Assembly: GCA_030447865.1 (NCBI GenBank)
Contig: JAUJOD010000004.1
Coordinates: 176,074-240,073 of the forward strand
Length of the DNA: 64,000 nt
Source: Nocardioidaceae bacterium
GTDB lineage: Bacteria; Actinomycetota; Actinomycetes; Propionibacteriales; Nocardioidaceae
Direction of reading: 5' to 3'
Positions 41,455-51,268 of this stretch are shown piece after piece. Every line of letters starts with the position of its first letter. The stretch's first letter is position 1. Under the pieces are notes generated by a model, which ran no database searches, had not been told where the DNA came from, and worked only from the letters and a program-made list of their open reading frames with translations. The position numbers and the translations under genes are program-made.

Positions 41455-42735
41455 TCAGCGCACCACATACCGAAGCGACGACGGCCTGGCTGACCCGTAG
41501 TCAGTGACCACCGCGAGCTCCACCTCATGTGTCCCCGGAGTCGTGTCCATCGGCCAACGCGCCGTCGACACCGGAACGACAACCTCCTTGCCGTTCGTGC
41601 GGACCTTGAACGAAATGGCGTACGGGTGCACCGAGGAGAGTGTGACGGCTGGCTCAGCGGCATCACCGGACAGCCCCAGCGTCACCGCCGACAGCGCGGG
41701 ATAGGCAACGGCTGCGCTGTGCAGGAGCCGATCGGCGCTGATCCAACGCGTCTGTTGAAACACCGGCGAGAACGGCGGCGCGGCCCACAGATAGCCGGTC
41801 GTCGAGGCGGAGGCGAAATGGGTCCACCACTCTGCCGTGCTGGCTTCGTCCATGTCATCGACTAGCCCGACCATCGTGGCGGGCGGGTCGCCGCGGTGAT
41901 GAGCGGCCTGCAGGTCGAGCAGGGCCATCGGCGCCCCGTCGGTGTCCACCCAGTAGGCGCCGTTCTGGCCGTCCAATACCACCCACTTGTCGAGGTCGTC
42001 GATCCAGGCCTCCGATACGACATGGCCTCGTCCCCAGCCAATGTGGTGGTTGGCCTGTCGCAGCTGCACCCGACGCGCCGGAATCCGGATGGCGTTCAGG
42101 GCTTGGCTGAGCACGATTGAGTACTCCACGCAGGCGAACCGCTCTCCGGCGCCCACGCGCTCCAAGACGTCGACGGCATCGGGGTGCTCCACGTGATCGT
42201 TCGCGTGCTCCCACCGGCGCCGCGTCCACTCGAGGAGGCCACGTGCGGTGTCCCAGGCGGAAGGCTGCGCGGCCGGCAGCTGCTGCCTGAGTAGCGGTTC
42301 ACGGTTATCGGTGATGCGGTCAAGCTTTAGCGGGAGAGACGGCGCCGGGTCCGGCCACGACAAGAGCTCGAGCGGTGGTGGCGGTACAGCCTCGCGCATC
42401 CGTTCTCGCAGGCGCGGCCACCTAGGGTCAGCGCCAAAGTGCTCCTCAAGCTGGCCCTCGAAAAGCTCCGGTTGCGAGAACCCGGCAGCCACCGCCTCCT
42501 CGAGAAGGCCAAGGCCGCCGGCGCGACCTGACCGTTGGGCCGCTATGGCACACGCCGGCGCCCACAGATGAGGCCACATCTCGGTGTCTTCGCGGAGGTC
42601 CTCCACCAACGCGAGCAGGCCGTCGTCATCAAACTGCCTGGCCGACTCCTCGGCGCGCAACCGCAACGCGGCGAGTGCTCGGGAAGGCGCTGCCGTGCTG
42701 TATGGGGTGCCATCCGCTTCGTCCACGGTTCCCAT
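41455..42735 (-). CDS. Transglutaminase-like domain protein
   Basis: A 426-residue protein with no signal peptide. In the middle (about residues 198-262) it has a transglutaminase/protease-like triad: Cys in GERFACVEYSIVLSQALNA, His in GRGHVVSEAWIDDLDKWVV and Asp in LDGQNGAYWVD. The N-terminal part is helical, and the C-terminal 120 residues look like a beta-sandwich (GTHEVELAVVTDYG). The substrate is unknown; a cysteine protease or amidase role is likely from the fold. It lies between metK and priA on the same strand. Confidence 0.75.
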   Translation of the reverse strand: MGTVDEADGTPYSTAAPSRALAALRLRAEESARQFDDDGLLALVEDLREDTEMWPHLWAPACAIAAQRSGRAGGLGLLEEAVAAGFSQPELFEGQLEEHFGADPRWPRLRERMREAVPPPPLELLSWPDPAPSLPLKLDRITDNREPLLRQQLPAAQPSAWDTARGLLEWTRRRWEHANDHVEHPDAVDVLERVGAGERFACVEYSIVLSQALNAIRIPARRVQLRQANHHIGWGRGHVVSEAWIDDLDKWVVLDGQNGAYWVDTDGAPMALLDLQAAHHRGDPPATMVGLVDDMDEASTAEWWTHFASASTTGYLWAAPPFSPVFQQTRWISADRLLHSAAVAYPALSAVTLGLSGDAAEPAVTLSSVHPYAISFKVRTNGKEVVVPVSTARWPMDTTPGTHEVELAVVTDYGSARPSSLRYVVR

Positions 42736-42753
42736 TCTCAGGGGCCGAGGCAG

Positions 42754-43944
42754 CTAGTCGGAGACGGCGGCTTGAAGGGCGTCAACCCGGTCGGTGCGTT
42801 CCCAGGTGAACTCCGGCAGCTCGCGGCCGAAGTGCCCGTACGCCGCGGTCTGTGCGTAGATCGGTCGCAACAAGTCGAGGTCGCGGATGATCGCCGCCGG
42901 CCGCAGGTCGAACACCTTGAGCACAGCAGCCCGGATGGCATCGACGGGGACCTTCTCGGTGCCGAAGCACTCGACGTAGAACCCGACGGGGTGCGCCTTG
43001 CCGATCGCGTAGGCGATCTGCACCTCGCACCGTCGAGCCAACCCGGCCGCGACGACGTTCTTGGCCACCCACCGCATCGCGTACGCCCCCGAGCGGTCGA
43101 CCTTGGACGGGTCCTTGCCGCTGAAGGCGCCGCCACCGTGGCGGGCCATGCCGCCGTACGTGTCGATGATGATCTTGCGGCCGGTCAGGCCCGCGTCGCC
43201 CATCGGCCCACCGATCTCGAACCGCCCGGTGGGGTTGACGAATAGCCGGTAGTCGCTCGAGCCGATCTCGAACCCGGCGAGCACCTCGTCGACGACGTGC
43301 TTCTTGACCTCGGGGACGAGCTGCCGTTCCAGGTCGACGTCGCCCGCGTGCTGGCTCGACACCACAACCGTCTCGACGCTCACCGGCCGCTCACCGTCGT
43401 ACCTGATCGTCACCTGGGTCTTGCCGTCGGGCCGCAGGTAGGGCAGCGTCTCGTCCTTGCGCACCTGCGACAGCCGTTGGGCGAGCTTGTGGGCGATCGT
43501 GATCGGCATCGGCATCAGTTGCGGCGTCTCGTCGCACGCGTAGCCGAACATCAGGCCCTGGTCGCCGGCCCCCTGTCGGTCCAAGGGATCGGTGGACCCG
43601 GTGCGTTCCTCGACAGCGTCGTCGACGCCTCGGGCGATGTCGGGGGACTGCTCGTTGATGCAGACCTGCACCCCACACGACTGGCCGTCGAAGCCCTTGC
43701 TCGCCGAGTCGTACCCGATGTCCAGCACTCGGCGTCGGACAATCTCGTCGATCGGTGCGTACGCATCCGTGGTGACCTCGCCTGCCACCACCACGAGTCC
43801 CGTGGTCACCAGCGTCTCAACGGCAACCCGGCTGCTGGGGTCGTCGGCCAGCAGCGCGTCGAGGATGGCGTCGCTGATCTGGTCCGCGATCTTGTCGGGG
43901 TGGCCCTCGGTGACCGACTCGGACGTGAACAAACGACCTGACAA
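42754..43944 (-). CDS. metK: S-adenosylmethionine synthetase
   Basis: A 396-residue enzyme that makes SAM from methionine and [23 protein letters not shown] opens the protein; [14 protein letters not shown] and [20 protein letters not shown] are the family signatures. I prefer the TTG at 43944, which has AGGAG six bases upstream and gives the normal N-terminus; an in-frame ATG at 43962 lacks a ribosome binding site. No SAM riboswitch is visible in the 32 bases before it. It lies downstream of coaBC on the same strand. Confidence 0.96.
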   Translation of the reverse strand: MSGRLFTSESVTEGHPDKIADQISDAILDALLADDPSSRVAVETLVTTGLVVVAGEVTTDAYAPIDEIVRRRVLDIGYDSASKGFDGQSCGVQVCINEQSPDIARGVDDAVEERTGSTDPLDRQGAGDQGLMFGYACDETPQLMPMPITIAHKLAQRLSQVRKDETLPYLRPDGKTQVTIRYDGERPVSVETVVVSSQHAGDVDLERQLVPEVKKHVVDEVLAGFEIGSSDYRLFVNPTGRFEIGGPMGDAGLTGRKIIIDTYGGMARHGGGAFSGKDPSKVDRSGAYAMRWVAKNVVAAGLARRCEVQIAYAIGKAHPVGFYVECFGTEKVPVDAIRAAVLKVFDLRPAAIIRDLDLLRPIYAQTAAYGHFGRELPEFTWERTDRVDALQAAVSD

Positions 43945-43976
43945 CGCACTCTCCTGTCCCATTGGCACTGAGTATC

Positions 43977-45233
43977 TCAGGACTCAGCGTCCCAACACTG
44001 CAGAACACAGTCCCAGACCACGTGTGCGAGGGCCGCCTTGGGGATCCGGTCGACGCGTACCTCGCCGCCGCCGCGGCGCAGAATCACCGCCTCGTTGTCG
44101 TCGGCGCCGAAGACGGCGCTGCCCGACACGTCGTTCACCACCAGCAGGTCGCAGCCCTTGCGGGCCAACTTCTCCCTGGCGTGCTCCAGCACGGTGGCCT
44201 CGTCGTCACCGGTCTCGGCGGCGAAGCCAACCAGCACGCACCGACGGGAGCCACCCGCCGTACCGGACGGGGACCTGAGCTCGGCCAGGATGTCGGGGTT
44301 CTCGGTCAGCTCAACGGTGGTCCGCTGCCCTTCGGTGCGCTTCTTGATCTTGTGCTGCGACCGGCTGAGTGGCCGGAAGTCCGCTGGCGCCGCGGCCATC
44401 ACCACGGCATCGGCACTTCGTGCTGCGGCGTGTACGGCGTCGCGCAGCTCTGTCGTCGACTCCACGCGCACGACCTTCACCCCGGCGGGATCGGGCAACG
44501 TCACGTTAGCGGAGATCAGCGTCACGTCGGCGCCCCGCGCGGCGGCGGTGCGAGCGAGGGCATAGCCCTGCTTGCCCGACGACCGGTTGCCGAGGTAGCG
44601 CACCGGGTCGAGGAACTCACGAGTGCCGCCAGCGGACACGACGACGCTGCGTCCAGCAAGGTCTGTGCGCTGGGCTGCGGTGCCGCGGCGCAACACCTCA
44701 ATGGCTGCGGCGAAGATCTCAGCTGGCTCCGGCAGCCGCCCAGGTCCGGAGTCGGCTCCCGTGAGCCGGCCCGAGGCAGGCTCGAGCACGACAGCTCCGC
44801 GGGCCCGCAACGTGGCGACGTTGTCGCGGGTCGCCGGGTGCTCCCACATCTCGGTGTGCATCGCCGGTGCGAAGACCACCGGGCACCGTGCAGTCAACAG
44901 CGTCGCGGTCAGCAGGTCGTCGCTGAGCCCGTGCGCGGCCTTGGCCATGACATTGGCGGTGGCGGGAGCCACGACGACAAGATCGGCCCGCTGCCCCAGC
45001 CTGACGTGCTGCACGGACGGGACATCGGTGAAGACGCCGCTGGCGACCGGCTTCCCGGACAGGGCCTCCCAGGTGGGCGCGCCGACGAACCGCAGCGCCG
45101 CTTCAGTGGGTACGACGGTGACGTCATGCCCCGACTCCGAAAACTGCCGGAGCAGCTCGCAGGCCTTGTACGCCGCGATTCCACCGCTGACGCCAAGAAC
45201 GACGTGCGGCGGCTCGGACTCGCTAGCGGTCAC
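43977..45233 (-). CDS. coaBC: Bifunctional phosphopantothenoylcysteine decarboxylase / phosphopantothenate-cysteine ligase
   Basis: About 418 residues in two parts for coenzyme A synthesis. CoaC (residues 1-175) has [49 protein letters not shown] and SGPGRLPEP. CoaB (about 185-418) has [40 protein letters not shown], a KIKKR stretch and [11 protein letters not shown]. Start GTG at 45233 gives the usual length; TTG at 45242 is possible. It is downstream of rpoZ, separated by a repeat-bearing gap. Confidence 0.95.
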   Translation of the reverse strand: MTASESEPPHVVLGVSGGIAAYKACELLRQFSESGHDVTVVPTEAALRFVGAPTWEALSGKPVASGVFTDVPSVQHVRLGQRADLVVVAPATANVMAKAAHGLSDDLLTATLLTARCPVVFAPAMHTEMWEHPATRDNVATLRARGAVVLEPASGRLTGADSGPGRLPEPAEIFAAAIEVLRRGTAAQRTDLAGRSVVVSAGGTREFLDPVRYLGNRSSGKQGYALARTAAARGADVTLISANVTLPDPAGVKVVRVESTTELRDAVHAAARSADAVVMAAAPADFRPLSRSQHKIKKRTEGQRTTVELTENPDILAELRSPSGTAGGSRRCVLVGFAAETGDDEATVLEHAREKLARKGCDLLVVNDVSGSAVFGADDNEAVILRRGGGEVRVDRIPKAALAHVVWDCVLQCWDAES

Positions 45234-45266
45234 GGATGGCAACTACCACGGAAGGCGGGCAGGGCC

Positions 45267-45314
45267 GGTGGGGACTCGAAGCGCCGTAAAGAGCGCAGCG
45301 AAGGCGCGAGAGCC
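45267..45314. repeat. Dispersed repeat of about 48 bp, copy 2
   Basis: In the 126-base gap between rpoZ and coaBC. Its reverse complement matches 13293-13341 with about four mismatches and one indel, sharing CCTTCGCTGCGCTCTTT and TCGAGTCCCCACC. The gap also contains GGACCGGACCGACGACCGACC, a short GGACC/GACC run, but no promoter that I can identify. Confidence 0.8.
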
Positions 45315-45359
45315 CTGCCGGACCGGACCGACGACCGACCACTCATCATGCCGGCTCGG

Positions 45360-45641
45360 TCAGGGCTGGTCGGTCTCGTCGGGCTCGATGTCCTCGCAGG
45401 TCAGCGTGTTGCTGTTGATTTCGCGCAGCGCGATCGACAGCGGCTTCTCCTGCACGTGGGTGCCGACGAGTGGACCGACGTACTCGAGCAACCCCTCACC
45501 GAGCTGCGAGTAGTAGGCGTTGATCTGCCGAGCGCGCTTGGCGGCATACAGGACCAGCTTGTACTTGGAGTCGGTCTTTTCGAGCAGCTCGTCGATGGGA
45601 GGGTTGGTGATCCCCTCTGCTACGGGCAGGGTGCCTGACAC
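45360..45641 (-). CDS. rpoZ: RNA polymerase omega subunit
   Basis: A 93-residue protein with [19 protein letters not shown] and [13 protein letters not shown], the conserved omega sequence that clamps the beta-prime C-terminus and helps RNA polymerase assembly. The GTG start at 45641 has GAGG eight bases upstream. It lies 13 bases downstream of gmk on the same strand, the usual actinobacterial gmk-rpoZ-coaBC order. Confidence 0.95.
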   Translation of the reverse strand: MSGTLPVAEGITNPPIDELLEKTDSKYKLVLYAAKRARQINAYYSQLGEGLLEYVGPLVGTHVQEKPLSIALREINSNTLTCEDIEPDETDQP

Positions 45642-45654
45642 GCGGAAGCCTCAT

Positions 45655-46266
45655 TCAAGGGTTGGGGGCGGGATCACGGCGCGGATCCCCGGCGGAACTC
45701 ATCAACCTTACCAACTCCTCCGCGGCAGCACGCACATCCGTGTTGATGACCGTTGCGTCGAACTCCGCTTCAGCTGCCAGCTCCTGTACGGCGGTCTCCA
45801 GCCGCCGCGCCTGATCCTCGGGCGACTCGGTGCCGCGGCCGACCAGGCGCCGTACCAACTCCTCCCACGACGGCGGCGCGAGGAACACAAAGAACGCGTC
45901 AGGCATCGCCTCCCGCACCTGGCGGGCTCCTTGCAAGTCGATCTCGAGCAGCGCCTGCCTGCCGTCGGAAAGCGCCTCCTCGACGGGTCGTCGGGGGGTG
46001 CCGGAGCGGTGGGAGGAGTGCACGACGGCCCACTCGAGCAGTTCCCCTCGCTCGATCATGGCGTCGAACCGCGCGTCGTCGATGAACCGATAGTGAACGC
46101 CGTCGACTTCACCGGGACGCGGCGACCTTGTGGTCACCGACACCGAGATCCAGACCTCCGGATGAGCGGCTCGGATCTGCGCCGACACTGCCCCCTTACC
46201 GACAGCCGTAGGACCGGCCAGGACCGTCAGCCGGCTAGGGGACGCCGCCTCAGGAGCGGGAGTCAA
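45655..46266 (-). CDS. gmk: Guanylate kinase
   Basis: A 203-residue kinase that converts GMP to GDP. The P-loop is [30 protein letters not shown] is the GMP-binding region, followed by [15 protein letters not shown] and [20 protein letters not shown]. The motifs are intact and length is normal. It overlaps the mihF gene by 17 bases, so the two are coupled. Confidence 0.96.
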   Translation of the reverse strand: MTPAPEAASPSRLTVLAGPTAVGKGAVSAQIRAAHPEVWISVSVTTRSPRPGEVDGVHYRFIDDARFDAMIERGELLEWAVVHSSHRSGTPRRPVEEALSDGRQALLEIDLQGARQVREAMPDAFFVFLAPPSWEELVRRLVGRGTESPEDQARRLETAVQELAAEAEFDATVINTDVRAAAEELVRLMSSAGDPRRDPAPNP

Positions 46267-46570
46267 ACTCGCGCTCGAGAGCCGCTATCTGGTTGACTCC
46301 GAGCCCGCGCACCCGCCGGGTGGGCGAGATGCCGACGCGGTCCATCAGGTTGCGCGCCCTGACCTTTCCCAGCCCAGGCATCGACTGCAGCAAGTCGACG
46401 ACCCGCATCTTGCCGACCACGTCGTCCTTCTGTCCTACCTGGAGCACCTCGGTCAGCGAGGCGCCGGAATGCTTGAGGCGGTTCTTCACTGCGGCGCGCT
46501 CACGGCGTACGGCGGCGGCCTTCTCGAGCGCCGCCCGACGCTGCTCGGCGGTCAACTCTGGCACTGGCAC
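46250..46570 (-). CDS. mihF: Actinobacterial integration host factor (mIHF)
   Basis: A 106-residue nucleoid-associated DNA-binding protein. The N-terminus is a long basic helix ([19 protein letters not shown]); the C-terminus has a helix-hairpin-helix-like [19 protein letters not shown] and [14 protein letters not shown]. It is unrelated to proteobacterial IHF and essential in mycobacteria and important in Streptomyces. Gene order pyrF-mihF-gmk-rpoZ is typical of the phylum and supports the call. Confidence 0.95.
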   Translation of the reverse strand: MPVPELTAEQRRAALEKAAAVRRERAAVKNRLKHSGASLTEVLQVGQKDDVVGKMRVVDLLQSMPGLGKVRARNLMDRVGISPTRRVRGLGVNQIAALEREFDSRS

Positions 46571-46615
46571 GGCGCTCAGCCTAACGGCTGAACCCCACCC
46601 TTCATAGGGGATGAA

Positions 46616-47218
46616 TCAGGGCAGACCGGGCACGTCCATCGTGATCCCGCACTCGCTCTCGGCGTCGTCGGTGATGGCCTTCATGGCGGTCAGCGCCTTC
46701 ACCGCCGCCCCGTAGTCGACGTTGCCAAAGGACTGGGCGGACTCGAACAGCCTCTGCAGCGTGTCCCAGTCGTCCCTGACGGCGTCCGGAGCGAGCTGGT
46801 GCAGTCGGTCGAGCTGGGTGAGTTCCGACCCGTCCGCGGTGGAGAAGGCTGACATCAGGTTCCCGTTGTGCGTCACGTCCTTCAATTCGGCGCAGTACGC
46901 CGCCCTGGTGTCCTCGCCGTCGTCCTTCAACAGCTGCCACGCGACGAGCCCACCAATGATGAGCACCGCAGCAGCTAGCAGGCCAAGGTAGAGCGGCTTG
47001 CGGTTGCGCCCCGGCTTGACCTCCTGCTCCGACAAGGTCTGCTGTGGATAAGCCGGTTGCTGCCACTGCGGCGGTTGCTGGCCCCGCGGTGGCTGAGGGG
47101 GACCGGGCTGCCATCCCGACGGAGGCGGACCGGGCTGCCATCCCGACGGAGGCGGACCGGGCTGCCATCCCGACGGCGGCTGCTCGGGGGGCGGCCCGGA
47201 GCTGGACACGAAAGTCAC
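46616..47218 (-). CDS. Proline-rich single-pass membrane protein of unknown function
   Basis: A 200-residue protein. Residues 1-60 are cytoplasmic, Pro/Gly/Gln-rich, with three tandem GPPPSGWQP units; residues about 76-97 are a membrane helix (PLYLGLLAAAVLIIGGLVAW); the rest is an extracytoplasmic helical domain (AYCAELKDVTHNG, with a second Cys in ESECGITM). N-terminal Pro-rich tails of this kind are common in actinobacterial membrane proteins and may bind partners. I recognise no enzyme. The GTG at 47218 is chosen; the frame upstream runs inside pyrF. It lies between pyrF and mihF. Confidence 0.75.
   Translation of the reverse strand: MTFVSSSGPPPEQPPSGWQPGPPPSGWQPGPPPSGWQPGPPQPPRGQQPPQWQQPAYPQQTLSEQEVKPGRNRKPLYLGLLAAAVLIIGGLVAWQLLKDDGEDTRAAYCAELKDVTHNGNLMSAFSTADGSELTQLDRLHQLAPDAVRDDWDTLQRLFESAQSFGNVDYGAAVKALTAMKAITDDAESECGITMDVPGLP
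47100..47180. repeat. Tandem repeat, three 27-bp units, within the Pro-rich protein gene
   Basis: Three head-to-tail units starting GGACCGGGCTGCCATCCCGA at 47100, 47127 and 47154. Units 1 and 2 are identical and unit 3 differs by one base. Each encodes GPPPSGWQP on the minus strand. Near identity at DNA level suggests recent duplication by slippage and likely length variation among strains. Confidence 0.92.
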
Positions 47219-47282
47219 CTCACCTGGACGTTTGACGGTTGCTGCTGCCCTCAATGTAGGCCATCCGCCAAACCCGGTCGGC

Positions 47283-48110
47283 TCAGCGAAGAGCAGCGAC
47301 GACTGCCTCGGTCGCACGCCCGGCCGCCGCGCGGAGGCGGTGGGCGTCCGGGCCGGCTGCCAACACCTCGCGCGAGGACGACGGCACCACGTTGCCGAGC
47401 ACTTTCGCGAAGTTGCGGCGCAGGTCGTCGGCGGTGCCGCCTTGGGCCCCGAAACCGGGGGCCAGCAGCGGACCGTTGATATCGAGGTCCTCGAGCACCT
47501 CGCGCAGGTTCGCGGCGACGACCGCGCCCACCGACCCCATCGGTTCACGATCTGCGTTGGCGGCGCGCACGGCTTGCAGGATGTCGCCGGCCACGGTTGC
47601 AGCAGCGGAGCGGGCCGCCTGCACCGAGCGTCCTTCCGGATTCGAGGTGAGAGCGAGGACGAAAACGCCGGCGTCGGAGCCGTGCGCCTTGTCGAGCATT
47701 GGCTGCAGGCTCCCGAAGCCGAGGAACGGGCTCACGGTGACCGCGTCGACGGCCAGCGGCGACGACGGGTCGAGGTACGCGTCGGCGTACGCCTGCATCG
47801 TGGAACCGATGTCGCCACGCTTGGCATCGAGCAGTACCAGACAACCGCGCGACCGAGCCTCGGCGACCGTCCGCTCGAGCACGCCGATGCCTGCTGCCCC
47901 ATGTCGTTCGAAGAACGCCGACTGCGGCTTCAGCACCGCCACGCGATCGGCCAGTGCCTCCACGCAGGTAAGGGCCAACCGCTCGAGGCCGGCGGCGTTG
48001 TCGGTCAAACCCCACTGGGCGAGCAGGGACGGGTGCGGGTCGATGCCGACGCAGAGCGGACCCCGCTGGTCCATCGCGGCCCGCAGCCGACCTCCGAAGG
48101 GATCTCCCAT
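47283..48110 (-). CDS. pyrF: Orotidine 5'-phosphate decarboxylase, type 2
   Basis: A 275-residue TIM-barrel enzyme for the last step of UMP synthesis. CVGIDPHPSLLAQWGL, VAVLKPQSAFFERHG and LVLLDAKRGDIGSTMQAYAD show the catalytic Lys/Asp set in the longer type 2 form. The ATG at 48110 gives the standard N-terminus; an upstream open frame overlaps pyrD. It lies 10 bases downstream of pyrD and ends the pyr operon. Confidence 0.96.
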   Translation of the reverse strand: MGDPFGGRLRAAMDQRGPLCVGIDPHPSLLAQWGLTDNAAGLERLALTCVEALADRVAVLKPQSAFFERHGAAGIGVLERTVAEARSRGCLVLLDAKRGDIGSTMQAYADAYLDPSSPLAVDAVTVSPFLGFGSLQPMLDKAHGSDAGVFVLALTSNPEGRSVQAARSAAATVAGDILQAVRAANADREPMGSVGAVVAANLREVLEDLDINGPLLAPGFGAQGGTADDLRRNFAKVLGNVVPSSSREVLAAGPDAHRLRAAAGRATEAVVAALR

Positions 48111-48120
48111 GGCTGTCCTC

Positions 48121-49083
48121 CTAGGTCGAGCCTCCGGGCGTCGACCGGTGGGCGAACCCCACCGCGTCGCTCGCTTTGGCGAAGCCACGCACGGCCAGCT
48201 CCGCGCGCAGTTCGTCGATCACCCGCCGGGGGGCGCTGGGGTCGTTGAAGATCACCGTGCCGACCTGTACGGCGCTGGCCCCGGCGAGCAGGAACTCCAG
48301 CGCGTCCGCGCCGGTCCGGATGCCGCCCACCCCGATGATGGGCACCCCCGGCAGCGCGGCGGCCACCTGCCACACCGCACGCACGGCGACCGGGCGGATC
48401 GCCGGACCGGACAGTCCGCCGGTGCCGCCGCCCAGCAGCGGACGCAAGGTGGTGAGGTCGATGTGCATGCCCAGCAGCGTGTTGATCAGCACCAGCCCGT
48501 CGGCGCCGGCCTCCATGACGGCTTCGGCCACCTCGACGATGCTGGTGACGTCGGGTGACAGTTTGGCGAAGACGGGGACTCCGCGCGGGGTGTCTCGGCG
48601 TACGGCGGCCACCGCGCGGGCCGCCTGGAAGGGGTCGCAGGCGAACACCGAGCCGCGGTTCTCGACGTTCGGGCAGGAGATGTTGACCTCAAGAGCGGCG
48701 ACCCCTGGAGTGTTGCCAACGCGGCGCGCGAGCTCGGCGTACTCACCAAGTGAGGAGCCGGCGATCGAGACGATCGGCCGGGCGTCGTGCTGGAGCAGCC
48801 ACGGGAGGTCGCGGGCGAGGAAAGCGGTGATCCCCGGGCCCTGCAGGCCGATCGAGTTGAGCATCCCCGAAGGCGTCTCGGCCATCCGGGGCGTCGGTCG
48901 CCCCGACCGTGGGTCGCGCATCACCGACTTGGTGACGACGGCCCCCAGCTCGGAGACGTCGAAGAACTGGTGCAGCTCCTGCCCGGCGGCCGCACAACCG
49001 CTCGCTGTCATCACTGGGTTGTCGAGGTGGGCGTCGGCCAGCACCGTGGTGAGGTCGACGTCGGCCGGGGTGAGCGCGGTCAT
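48121..49083 (-). CDS. pyrD: Dihydroorotate dehydrogenase, class 1B catalytic subunit
   Basis: A 320-residue flavoprotein that oxidises dihydroorotate to orotate. VNISCPNVEN carries the catalytic Cys of class 1 enzymes, and GVGGIRTGADALEFLLAGAS is the FMN-phosphate region. The adjacent pyrK gene overlaps by 4 bases (ATGA), which identifies the NAD-linked class 1B heterotetramer. GTGGLSGPAIRPVA is another family signature. It is the fifth gene of the pyr operon. Confidence 0.95.
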   Translation of the reverse strand: MTALTPADVDLTTVLADAHLDNPVMTASGCAAAGQELHQFFDVSELGAVVTKSVMRDPRSGRPTPRMAETPSGMLNSIGLQGPGITAFLARDLPWLLQHDARPIVSIAGSSLGEYAELARRVGNTPGVAALEVNISCPNVENRGSVFACDPFQAARAVAAVRRDTPRGVPVFAKLSPDVTSIVEVAEAVMEAGADGLVLINTLLGMHIDLTTLRPLLGGGTGGLSGPAIRPVAVRAVWQVAAALPGVPIIGVGGIRTGADALEFLLAGASAVQVGTVIFNDPSAPRRVIDELRAELAVRGFAKASDAVGFAHRSTPGGST

Positions 49084-49991
49084 GGCCGGGTGCTCGACAC
49101 GGGAGTGCCGTAGGTGCCAGCAGGGACGGTGCCGATCGCGTCCCAGCGCACCTTGTCACCGGCGAAGACAGGGCCTTCGACGCAGGAGCGGACCATCCGG
49201 GTGATGTTGTCGTCGCCGACCACGGGCAGCACGCAGGTCATGCAGACTCCCACCCCGCATGCCATGGCTTCTTCCACCGCGGTTTGGCTCCAGGCGCCGT
49301 GCTGGGTGGCGACACTGGTCACCGCCCTCAGCATGCCCATCGGACCGCAGGAGTAGACGACGTCGATGTCATGGCGAGCGAGCAGAGTGGGCAACGGGTC
49401 GGTCACGACGCCCTTGATGCCCACTGATCCGTCGACCGTGGTCACGGTGACCGACGAGGCGGCCCGCTTCGCCTCCAGGGCGCCGAACAGCCGGGCCTCG
49501 GTCGAGGCACCCAGCACCATGTGCGCGGTGCAGCTCCGCTCCCGCAGCTTCTCGGCAAGCCCGAACAGCGGCGCCGAGCCATAGCCGCCGCCCACCAGTG
49601 CACAGGCGACGGGTTGCTTGGGCAGTGCGAACGGGCGGCCCAGCGGCCCGACGACGTTCACCCGGTCGTGGCGGTGCCGGCTGGCCAGCCATGAGGTGCC
49701 AGGCCCGTGCGCCGCGACGATGACCTCGACGGTGCCGCCGTAGATGCCCGCCGGTTTCACCCGGTAGATCGAGAACGCCCGTCGCAGCAGGTTGGCTGAG
49801 GTGTGGTCGCCCACCGACAGCGCCACGAAGTTGCCGGGGCGGGTGCGTTCGGCGATGCCGTCGGCGACGATCGTCAGGTGGAAGTAGTCCCCGACGCGCT
49901 TCACCGAGAACACCTCGCCGTCGACCTGCAGCGGCCCCCGGGCGGCTTGAGCGGTCGTACGCCGTCGGCTGACCGCAGTGCCCCGCGTCAC
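49080..49991 (-). CDS. pyrK: Dihydroorotate dehydrogenase electron transfer subunit
   Basis: A 303-residue ferredoxin-reductase-like protein that passes electrons from PyrD to NAD. The FAD domain has LLRRAFSIYRV, the NAD domain GGGYGSAPLFGLAEKL and VYSCGPMGML, and the C-terminal [2Fe-2S] site is CGVGVCMTCVLPVV followed by a fourth Cys in RSCVEGPVF. The GTG start overlaps the pyrC stop (GTGA). The direct junction with pyrC leaves no room for carA and carB, which commonly lie here in related operons. Confidence 0.94.
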   Translation of the reverse strand: MTRGTAVSRRRTTAQAARGPLQVDGEVFSVKRVGDYFHLTIVADGIAERTRPGNFVALSVGDHTSANLLRRAFSIYRVKPAGIYGGTVEVIVAAHGPGTSWLASRHRHDRVNVVGPLGRPFALPKQPVACALVGGGYGSAPLFGLAEKLRERSCTAHMVLGASTEARLFGALEAKRAASSVTVTTVDGSVGIKGVVTDPLPTLLARHDIDVVYSCGPMGMLRAVTSVATQHGAWSQTAVEEAMACGVGVCMTCVLPVVGDDNITRMVRSCVEGPVFAGDKVRWDAIGTVPAGTYGTPVSSTRP

Positions 49992-51268
49992 TGCAGCTTC
50001 CCGTCGAGCACCGTCGCCCGGCCGTGCAAGAAGGTCGCCACCACCGCGCCCGGCAGCTCCATACCCCGAAACGGGGTGTTGCGCGAGAGCGACGCCGAGT
50101 CAGCCGGCTCCACTGCCCGGGTGGCCGCCGGGTCGACAAGCACGACGTTGGCGGGCGAACCGGTCTCCAGCGCCTGGCCCTGGTCGCTGATTCGACCGAT
50201 CCGGGCCGGGCGCACCGACATCCGGTCCGCCACCTCGCCCCAGGTCAGCCGCCCGGTGTCGACCATCGTCGTCTGGAAGACGCTGAGCGCCGTCTCAAGA
50301 CCGAGCATGCCCATCGCGGCGGCCGCCCACTCGCACTCCTTGTCTTCGGTCGGGTGCGGCGCGTGGTCGGTCGCGACACAGTCGAGGGTGCCGTCGGCGA
50401 GGCCGGCTCGCAGCGCCTCGACGTCGTCGGCCGTGCGCAATGGAGGGTTCACCTTGTAGATGGGGTCGTAGCTTGCGACCAGCTCGTCGGTGAGGAGCAG
50501 ATGGTGCGGGGTCACCTCCGCGGTGACGTTCCACCCCTTGCTCTTGGCCCACCGGATCAGCTCGACCGAGCCAGCAGTCGACACGTGGCAGATGTGGAGC
50601 CGCGACCCCACATGGCCCGCCAGCAGGCAGTCGCGCGCGATGATGGCCTCCTCGGCCACCGCCGGCCAGCCCTGCATGCCGAGCACCCCCGACATCGTGC
50701 CCTCGTTCATCTGGGCGTCCTCGGTCAGCCGCGGCTCCTGGGCGTGTTGGGCAACCACGCCGTCAAACGCCTTCACGTACTCCAGCGCCCTGCGCATCAG
50801 CACCGCGTCGGACACGCACACCCCGTCGTCGGAGAACACCCGCACCCGCGCCGCGGAGTCAGCCATGGCACCGAGCTCGGCGAGACGCTGCCCCGCCAGC
50901 CCGGCCGTTACGGCGCCGACCGGTCGCACGTCGCAGTACCCGGCCGTCTGCCCGAGGTGCCACACCTGCTCCACGACCCCGGCCGTATCGGCAACCGGCT
51001 CGGTGTTGGCCATGGCGTGCACGGCGGTGAAACCACCCCGGGCGGCTGCCCGTGACCCTGACTCGATCGTCTCGGCGTCCTCGCGGCCCGGCTCGCGCAG
51101 GTGGGTGTGCAGGTCGACAAGGCCAGGCAGCGCGACGAGTCCGCTAGCGTCGATACGGACCGCGTCCGGTGGGGCGTCGGCGGGATCGCCGAGGTGGCCG
51201 TCGGCAAGCAGCAGGTCGGCGCTGCGCGACCCGAGCAGCGACGCTCCGGTGATGAGGTACGTCGTCAC
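49988..51268 (-). CDS. pyrC: Dihydroorotase
   Basis: A 426-residue amidohydrolase-fold enzyme that closes carbamoyl aspartate to dihydroorotate. [20 protein letters not shown] has the two metal His, [18 protein letters not shown] another metal His, and [14 protein letters not shown] the catalytic Asp. It is the class I bacterial type. It overlaps pyrB by 4 bases (upstream) and pyrK by 4 bases (downstream). Confidence 0.96.
   Translation of the reverse strand: MTTYLITGASLLGSRSADLLLADGHLGDPADAPPDAVRIDASGLVALPGLVDLHTHLREPGREDAETIESGSRAAARGGFTAVHAMANTEPVADTAGVVEQVWHLGQTAGYCDVRPVGAVTAGLAGQRLAELGAMADSAARVRVFSDDGVCVSDAVLMRRALEYVKAFDGVVAQHAQEPRLTEDAQMNEGTMSGVLGMQGWPAVAEEAIIARDCLLAGHVGSRLHICHVSTAGSVELIRWAKSKGWNVTAEVTPHHLLLTDELVASYDPIYKVNPPLRTADDVEALRAGLADGTLDCVATDHAPHPTEDKECEWAAAAMGMLGLETALSVFQTTMVDTGRLTWGEVADRMSVRPARIGRISDQGQALETGSPANVVLVDPAATRAVEPADSASLSRNTPFRGMELPGAVVATFLHGRATVLDGKLQ

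Noticed and set aside
43945-43976. SAM riboswitch upstream of metK
   Set aside because: Only 32 bases separate metK from coaBC and no aptamer-like sequence is present.
43962-45638. A 558-codon plus-strand frame opposite coaBC and rpoZ
   Set aside because: It spans two well-supported genes and the gap between them on the other strand.
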